NCBI GenBank assembly: GCA_902702965.1
Contig: CACRXP010000038.1
Coordinates: 1,827,516 to 1,891,515, forward strand
DNA: 64,000 bases
DNA from: Spirometra erinaceieuropaei
Lineage: Eukaryota > Platyhelminthes > Cestoda > Diphyllobothriidea > Diphyllobothriidae
Direction of reading: 5' to 3'
The position numbers were made by a program, and so were the translations under genes. Below the pieces are notes generated by a model, which made no database searches, was not told the origin of the DNA, and saw only the letters and a program-made list of their open reading frames with translations. This document shows, piece after piece, positions 58,322 through 64,000 of the stretch (its first letter is position 1; every line of letters starts with the position of its first letter).

Positions 58322-58940
58322 ACAGAGGTGAGCCGCCAACACTCTGATACCCTCTATCATATATAAATAATGTCCGAAGAAACCGAACGTATGGCTGGGG
58401 AGCTCGACGTGGGTATCGCTTACCGTCCGATGGCGACCATGCGCAACAAAATCATGCAAATAAAGGACCAAGTAGAAGTAGAACAATCGGGTGCCGTTTA
58501 TCGGATCCCATGCGGGAACTGCCCTCGCCACTACACAGGACAGACGGACGACGGCTTAGCTCGCGAATATCGCAGCATAAACAGGCAGTTCGGAGAGGCG
58601 ACCCGCTCTCTCAGGTCGCTACTCACGCTGGCGGAAGGCCACAAATGTAACTTCGTTAGCACGCGGATAATGGCGGGGGCCGGCAATAAGACAGGGCGGG
58701 AACCGTTGGAGACCTGGGTGTCTGACACCAACTCCATCAACGGACACGTTGATACGCCCCCCTGCTATCACGCGTCCGCTCCCGTGGCCAAGAGGCGAGA
58801 CCTAATCTCTAGCCAAGGGTGCACGCAGTCACGCCGCCGTGAGACGGCGTGGACTCAGCGTTGTCGCGAGCACCCCCCCCCCCTTCATAGGTTGACTACA
58901 AAAACTGCTCATTTGATGCCGCATTCTCACAGTCTCTGAC
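58322..58940 (+). mobile_element. Penelope-like element with open GIY-YIG frame
   Basis: The plus frame 58370-58939 is open for 189 codons. It encodes 'ERMAGELDVGIAYRPMATMR', 'VYRIPCGNCPRHYTGQT' (the GIY-YIG-type core with the C-x2-C insert of PLEs), 'GREPLETWVSDTNSING' and 'HVDTPPCYHA'. Between 'LAREYRS' and 'CNFVSTRI' the sequence departs from the expected R-x3-EH helix, suggesting a compensated frameshift. RT is absent. This is a different lineage from the 1.2/38.2 kb type and the best-preserved PLE endonuclease here. Confidence 0.85.
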
Positions 58941-59020
58941 GCTGGCCTCCTGCACGAAACCCAAAGCTCAGACTAATACACCCACTGTCCCAGTGATCGC
59001 GCGCGAGCTGTGCCCAGCCT

Positions 59021-59210
59021 CCGCTTAAGTTGAGTACACTCATTTTTGATTGAAAAGTTGGAAAATCCTGCGAAAAAGAAGGTTCGGTCTGCAGGAAACT
59101 CGGGAGCTGTGGTGGCGTTTCGGTCCCCAAACGCATTGCGCCAGCAGCGCAAGACAGGGTCACACTGGCTCGCGGGAGTTCGCTGGTCGGGTCGCGCTGA
59201 GCCTGCGCGC
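59021..59210 (+). repeat. Repeat R12, copy
   Basis: Contains 'ctcgggagctgtggtggcgt' and 'cgcgggagttcgctggtcgg', shared with 60730-60850; its left part is shared with 56517-56605. Confidence 0.65.
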
Positions 59211-59463
59211 TCATCTTCCCTGCAATATTCTTTCTTCTTCCTTTTTGGTGGTGAATCACATCTTCAGATTTTATACCAGAAGAAAGGATATCTTCCGGTA
59301 TTCTAATTACGGCACTTTGTAAGACTGCGTAATTTCCATTCAAATAGCATCGTATATGTCGGTTTATTAATGCAAGTCGTGATGTATACAACAGAGACCA
59401 ATAGAAGCGAAAATATGAGCCCCAGGAAGAAGTCGTGAAAAGGGGGACATGACCTATGGGAAT

Positions 59464-59875
59464 TCATGGCTGCCCCTTCATCAGGGACTGTTGGACTCGG
59501 TGTGATGATTGTTCTATGTAGGTCTTTGCAGTTATATCACGGCTGTTATATATTGGTGTGATTATCGCTCGACCATCCGGCCCACCGACCCTGGTGTTGA
59601 GAATGACTTTCTCCTGTGCACTCCCCGCGTGGCCGATTACTCCGTCTGCGTCAGGTCTCAACACCGAATATGGGAGTGGGAGGCCACTACACTTGTATGT
59701 AGACAGGGGGCCAACGAACCATGACTTAAGCAGATGGCGACTCACGCGACTGTCACCTCCGGCGAGAATTTCGGTCTCGTCGAATTTGAATCTGTGGCCG
59801 GATCTCGTCGAATGATGCCAGATTTTAAGTTGCGGCTCACTCGACGAGATCCGGCACACGTTTAAATATACCATT
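59464..59875 (-). mobile_element. Penelope-like GIY-YIG C-terminus, open minus frame
   Basis: The minus frame of 136 codons carries 'HSTRSGHRFKFDETEILAGG', 'RHLLKSWFVGP', 'YKCSGLPLPYSVLR' and 'GRAIITPIYNS'. It is the same lineage as the copies at 1.06 and 38.1 kb, but here the C-terminus is uninterrupted. The plus frames over it are shadows. Confidence 0.8.
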
Positions 59876-60120
59876 CGTGATGAAATTGGAAAGATTCACA
59901 TAGAACAATCATCACACCAAGTGCAAAAATCCCTGAAGAAGGAGGGAGCAGTGAATTGTCAAAGGTAGGCTGTAGCATGGCGACTGAATCCTATGAATAC
60001 TGCGTCCCTTGAGTATGGAATACCCGTATCCTTTATCTCTGATGATGCGTTTGGGTTGGAGTCCGAAAAGTCAGGGGAATACAGCGCTAGTTTCAGTGAT
60101 CGTGTCTCCTTCAGGACAAC
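59830..60120 (+). mobile_element. Penelope-like fragment and tail, head-to-head with the previous one
   Basis: Starts with a complement of the minus copy ('ctcgacgagatccggcaca' against 'ggccggatctcgtcga' at 59791) and ends with the PLE tail, including CTGATGA at 60040, a weak stem and CCGAAAAG. The two opposite copies meet at a hairpin around 59790-59862. Confidence 0.7.
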
Positions 60121-60189
60121 ACGACCATAGAGAAACCTATATGGAGTCTTTTAAATGACATACACAGAATGTATTATCTTCCATATACG

Positions 60190-60635
60190 CGAAATATGCA
60201 GCTTGTAGAATGAAAATCCTAAACAAAAGTGCAACGACAGATTGGTCGTAAAATTATTCGGGAATTGAAAAGCCTTTTAAAACCTAAATACATCCTTCTT
60301 TTGAGTATATGATTGGAAGAGGTGAAATTCCTGTCAAATGAGTAAAAACATAAATATTTTGTGTATATTTTCCATAAACAATATGTTTGAGCTTAAAGGG
60401 CATTGAAAACTACTGAAAAGTATTCATACCTATTAAGTGATCACTTTTTGCCGTGTCATTTTTTTCAGACGAGCGAAAGGGAGTACATTCAAAATCTAAC
60501 ACTCCGCCGCGTCCGAAACATCATGGGATCACGCCGCATGATGATGAATACTACAACCTCACTTAGGTTGTTTTTCTTAGACGAAAACTCATTTCAGGAT
60601 TTCGGTTGACGTCTCATGGGGTTAGTCACTGACCG
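60190..60635. mobile_element. Palindromic MITE, right half (copy 5)
   Basis: Matches the right arm of copies 1-3: 'ttattcgggaattgaaaa', 'cttcttttgagtatatga', 'atttcggttgacgtctcat', 'gttagtcactg'. The terminal TA is not intact. Confidence 0.75.
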
Positions 60636-60639
60636 CATG

Positions 60640-60860
60640 TCAGAAGGTGATCGACAAACTTGGCGTAAAGTAGTCAAAACAGAACTTGCCAGGCCTGGAA
60701 AGGGACGACCGGAGTCCTTTTCTAAAACAGAAGCTCGGGAGCTGCGGTGGCGTTTCGGCCACCAAGCACACTGTGTCAGCAGCGTAGGACGGGGTGACAT
60801 TGATTCGCGGGAGTTCGCCGGTCGGGTCGCGCTGAGTCTGCGTCCTTCCCTAATTGTGGC
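60640..60860 (+). repeat. Repeat R12, copy
   Basis: Shares 'gctcgggagctgcggtggcg' and 'ttcgccggtcgggtcgcgct' with 59100-59200. Confidence 0.65.
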
Positions 60861-61436
60861 CGTACACACGTGTTACATTCGTTAGACGGGAGTTCAAACT
60901 ACAGATGAATGGTCGGAAAAGGAATGATGTCGGTGACAAGGCGCCCGCCGTCATGGCAATTCGATGCGCCTAAAGATACCACGAGGCACTGTAGGCCATG
61001 TTGCCAGCTGACCCAATAATCCGCTTGGAAGAAGGACCATACTGCAGCAATTGCCCTGCAATGTGGTCTCTGTGGCACCTAGCACGTATACGGAGTCCGA
61101 CTCCGTGTGCCGCGAACCCGGGCGGAGGCCTCACATTAGGGGTCTGCCACTGCGCCCAATCTTAGATGGGCGTACAGAGGAGCGAGGAGAACGAGAGTAA
61201 GATCGAGCTAGCTTGTATCCAACGCCTAATTTCTACAGCCAAACAGGCTAGCTTGGTCCTACTCGGAACGTGGCCTTTACGGCACCCTCATTTGAGATCG
61301 CTTTCTTTGAAGTCTGTTACATATTTAGGGTCCACAGGGAAAAGCAACTCTTTATAATGCTGACTCTTCAGTCCTTCTGTGAAGACGAGCGGTTAGAAAA
61401 CCAGAGAGCCAACGGTTGACTGAAAAAAAAACTAAC

Positions 61437-61802
61437 CTCCCTATCTCGGATATTGAGGTCACCACAAAATATCCCATAAAAAGGCTCCAAGGAGGTCGGG
61501 TTCCCAGGGGGAAGGAGGCTCTCCGTCATTTCCTTCCAAGATTGTCTCAATTGGCGCATGCGCTCTTCGGCAAAGTTGGAACAGCTCTCCAGGTGTGAAG
61601 TCCACAGGCGCACATGAATGTTAGAGCTGGCGGTAGCTGCTTTGCGATTGGTTGGCAGCAGCTGTGCCGGCGAGAAATGTAGATCCAGAGAGAGGAGAAC
61701 GCGTTGCATCACGGAACCGTGGAAGGGGACAACCTGCACAACGCCAAGAGAAACGCGGTACTGAGAGGGCAGAGGCATGAAAGTGAATAGTCCAATGGCG
61801 GA
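61437..61802 (-). CDS. TDP2: Tyrosyl-DNA phosphodiesterase 2-like protein, penultimate exon
   Basis: 366 bases, 122 codons, phase 0. The acceptor is probably TTATCTTTTAAG just above 61802; the 5' boundary is less sure because the frame stays open for a few more codons. Encodes 'VVQVVPFHGSVMQRVLL', then 'LWTSHLESCSNFAEERMRQL' and 'FYGIFCGDLNIRDRE' before donor GTTAGT. The TSHLES and GD-x-N-x-RDRE motifs (catalytic Asp of the third EEP motif) are diagnostic of TDP2. A linker 'LLPTNRKAATASS' interrupts the strand before the THLES motif. The first EEP motifs (TWN, LQE) are not in the window and must lie in exons beyond position 64000 or undetected. The next exon is 5559 bases away. Confidence 0.92.
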
Positions 61803-61884
61803 CTTAAAAGATAACAAGAAAACTTCGGTCTACAAGACCCCACGTAGACAGGATATCTCAGGGCACCCAAACATGACGACTGAG

Positions 61885-62215
61885 GTGGGTTGACCACGCT
61901 CTTCGTCGCCCACCTCATGAACTCAGTGTCCCTGCCCTCGATACGGCGCCGATCTCCCCCCTCCCCTTCCTTACCCCTTGGAGGCGCCGACGAGGCAACC
62001 GACGCAAATACTGGCTAGACATGGCGCATCAAGAAACGAGGGTGATTTTTGGACCTTCGGTATTCCGTCTATGTCGCTGGTGGAGAGGAGTCGAGTTCTT
62101 TAGTTCTGTTGTCACAGATCGCCACACTTGGAGGGGTACTATTCGCGATATCAGCGAGAATGGCTAGATCAGGAACCTGTACCAAGTATAAGTAAAGCGT
62201 TGCAGCAGTAGTAGT
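61885..62215 (+). mobile_element. RTE-like LINE 3' end
   Basis: Encodes 'LRWVDHALRRPPHEL', a Trp/Arg-rich segment 'WRRRRGNRRKYWLD' and 'FGPSVFRLCRWWRG', ending 'TWRGTIRDISENG' and a stop at about 62165. This is the C-terminal signature of the same LINE family as 63.3-63.6 kb. 5'-truncated, one frame largely intact. Confidence 0.8.
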
Positions 62216-62589
62216 GGTGGTGGTAGCGGAGGCTTATGTGACAATTATGGCCATTCACTCTTTGAGGGAGAGCATCATGTCAGCAGCCTTGGAAGAACAG
62301 GGGGGGAAGGCTGAGGTCGGTCTGGCCTAGATTATTCGTGGGTTAGCTGGATAAAAGAGGATAGGGAAATGCATGTGCTAGTCTACCACCAATCGCAATC
62401 CAGCGTGCCCGGTCAAGAAAGGATCGATAATAAAGGGGAATTATTTATACTGGCCGATAAATGTGGAAAAACTGTAGAACTTACGGGGGGGGGGGGTCAG
62501 TCGTATCAGTGCTTCAGGAAAAATGGTTGCTGTGCTTTTAGAGAACTGCTTATGAAAGAATCATGTACTAAGAAACGTCAAACTAAGTA
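62216..62589. other. Unassigned
   Basis: A short frame at 62369-62590 has no known motif; a G-run lies near 62485. Confidence 0.4.
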
Positions 62590-63600
62590 AATTTGAGAAA
62601 GTCGGTGGAAACTAACTGTGGGAGCGAATTAAGTCCTCCCAAGGACATCCTTGTGCCTGCCACCAAGAAGGGGGATAGAACAAAGTGCGAGAACTACCGC
62701 GGCATAAGCCTCGTCGACGTTGCTGCGAAGATCGCCGTCATTGTCCTTCTCAGGCTATTCCAGTCCGTGCGTGACTCTCGGACGAGGCCCAACCCAGCCG
62801 AATTCCGAGCTGCGCGTGGATGAGTGGACCAAATATTCACACGTTGAGGGACATTATGGAATCCCCTAATGGCTACCAGCAGCCGACAGCCCTCTGCTTT
62901 GTTTAATTCGCCGTTGTATTCGAGTATGTCAATCGCAAGTGTTTCAGACGAATAAAAGAACTAGATGGCATGCCGTCCAAACTCATCGCCAGGACCAAGA
63001 CCTGCAATCGCTCTACCAACCGTTCGACATCCGATCGGGTGTTCGACAAGGTTGCATCCTGTCCTCAATTCTGTTCAACGACGCCATCGACTGGATTTTA
63101 GGAAGGGCCCCACATGGTTTTGACAATGTGGAGTTTGCACCCGACATCTCCATCGTCGTGAAGGTCCGCGCGCACCGTGTGTTGGTCCGGTAAATCCTAT
63201 TCTCCAGTTGTGAATGCTGGGCTTTGAGGATGGAAGATGAACGAAGACTAAAGGTATCTGACCATCGTGGATGATGCACTCGGCAATATCGCAGGGATAT
63301 TTCATGCCATCTAGGTAAGACAACTGGGGTGGTTTGGGCACGCCCTCCGTAGTCCGCCTCGACCCGGCACCGTTGATCCCTGGATGCGTCGATGAGGTCA
63401 AATCAAGACCTGGCTAGATACAGTTAGTCAAGACATGAAAGTAGTCCCTGGGCCTTCGGTATTCGGTCTCTGTCGTTGAAGAGGAGAATGGGTCGAACGT
63501 CCCAGACCCGCTGTCGCAGGCCACCACACGTGGGGTGGCACAATACGTGACATCGTCAAGGCCGGCTAGATCAGACATGACCATGGCCGTATTAAGCACA
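62590..63600 (+). mobile_element. RTE-like LINE remnant, RT to C-terminus
   Basis: In shifting frames: 'VPATKKGDRTKCENYRGISL' (RT finger), 'RLFQSVRDSRTRPNPAEF', 'QPFDIRSGVRQGCILSSILF', 'AIDWILGRAPHGFDNVEFAP', then a deletion that removes the YADD region, 'WGGLGTPSVVRLDPAPL' where WFGHxLR is expected, 'FGLCR' and 'HTWGGTIRDIVKAG'. The palm C box is missing. Decayed by deletions and stops. Confidence 0.85.
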
Positions 63601-63964
63601 GGGTCCCAGACAATGTCAGAGTTTTTGTTAGGCAAACGTTTTCTGGTCATGCGGCCTCAGCACCAACTTCGGCCTGCCCGACATATTACCGTTAGAGAGA
63701 GGAGGGTGGAAGACGGGTGCCCATTTGGTAGGCAGCAAACTAGCGGAATCAGTCGTGTGGGAAGTGTATACGCAATTCTGATTTTCTCTGCATCGTGACA
63801 GCTTCTGAATGGCTCAGCGCACAGCCCGTTGCAGCGAAATAGAAAGGATGCTTAAGAATTCGACCATGAAGTTTCTGGATATGGAAAACTTATTCTCAGG
63901 CCTTCAACACGGCTTCAGGCAGTGCCGTGTTTGCCTTCCCAATTTGCTGCTTTTGATTAAGCGA
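63601..63964. other. Unassigned
   Basis: Probably LINE 3' flank; no further feature seen. Confidence 0.4.
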
Positions 63965-63965
63965 T

Positions 63966-64000
63966 GAAGGAGGAGGAGGAGGAGGAGGAGGAGGAGGAGG
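63966..64000 (+). repeat. (GGA)n microsatellite at the window edge
   Basis: AGG units run to the last base, so the tract continues beyond the window. Confidence 0.9.

Larger units (their letters stand above)
55878..61436 (-). other. TDP2-like intron filled with repeats
   Basis: 5559 bases, donor GTTAGT at 61436-61431, acceptor AG at 55879-55878. Contains R12, Y, Z, PLE and MITE copies listed separately. 55990-56516 and 56606-57009 show nothing recognisable apart from a G-run at about 56050. Confidence 0.8.

Overview
The window looks like eukaryotic, intron-bearing and very repeat-rich animal DNA, most likely from a flatworm and probably a large-genome tapeworm. Three lines of evidence point there. 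The two recognisable host genes are animal genes in small exons, one with a 31-base intron, a size typical of flatworms. The retroelements (Penelope-like elements, CR1/Jockey-like and RTE-like LINEs, an LTR element with a tRNA-Trp primer site) fit platyhelminths. One LINE remnant has a C2H2 zinc-finger tail of a kind I associate with diphyllobothriid tapeworms; this last point is from memory. No prokaryotic gene organisation, rRNA, CRISPR array or functional tRNA gene is visible.

Host genes, both on the minus strand. (1) A calcyphosine-like EF-hand gene (CAPSL type) has four coding exons at 43272-42958, 42926-42846, 41754-41623 and 35163-35062. All junctions are phase 0 with GT..AG introns of 31, 1091 and 6459 bases, and the exons sum to a 209-residue protein. 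(2) A tyrosyl-DNA phosphodiesterase 2-like gene (TDP2) is represented by its last two coding exons (61802-61437 and 55877-55575), separated by a 5559-base intron. Its N-terminal exons are not in the window.

Layout. 1-9.4 kb: Penelope-like (PLE) tails, a degenerate TTAGGG-like array, and a roughly 1.76 kb tandem duplication bounded by pyrimidine microsatellites, one copy carrying a 226-bp MITE. 9.4-21 kb: largely anonymous, with a solo LTR nested in a repeat, tRNA-derived SINEs, PLE pieces and a decayed CR1-like LINE. 22-32.5 kb: two complete palindromic MITEs of about 990 bp with TA target sites, an LTR plus primer-binding site, several copies of a 430-bp repeat (called X here), a SINE nested in a MITE, and a PLE-derived fold-back nested in a SINE. 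35-43.3 kb: the CAPSL-like gene, with a hAT-like MITE, a 1.1-kb PLE, an RTE-like LINE and another PLE in its largest intron. 44-55 kb: LINE remnants and AT-rich anonymous DNA. 55.5-61.8 kb: the TDP2-like gene, its intron filled with repeats X/Y/Z, PLEs and a MITE half. 61.8-64 kb: two RTE-like LINE remnants and a GGA microsatellite.

The most interesting observation is a structured motif at the 3' tail of several PLE copies. It has CTGATGA, a base-paired stem, then GAAA, often preceded by a second hairpin. This looks like a hammerhead-ribozyme core; such ribozymes are known from Penelope-like elements, but I could not confirm a complete third stem or cleavage site. Letters X, Y, Z, W, V and R12 are my own names for repeats recognised only by similarity between copies inside this window.
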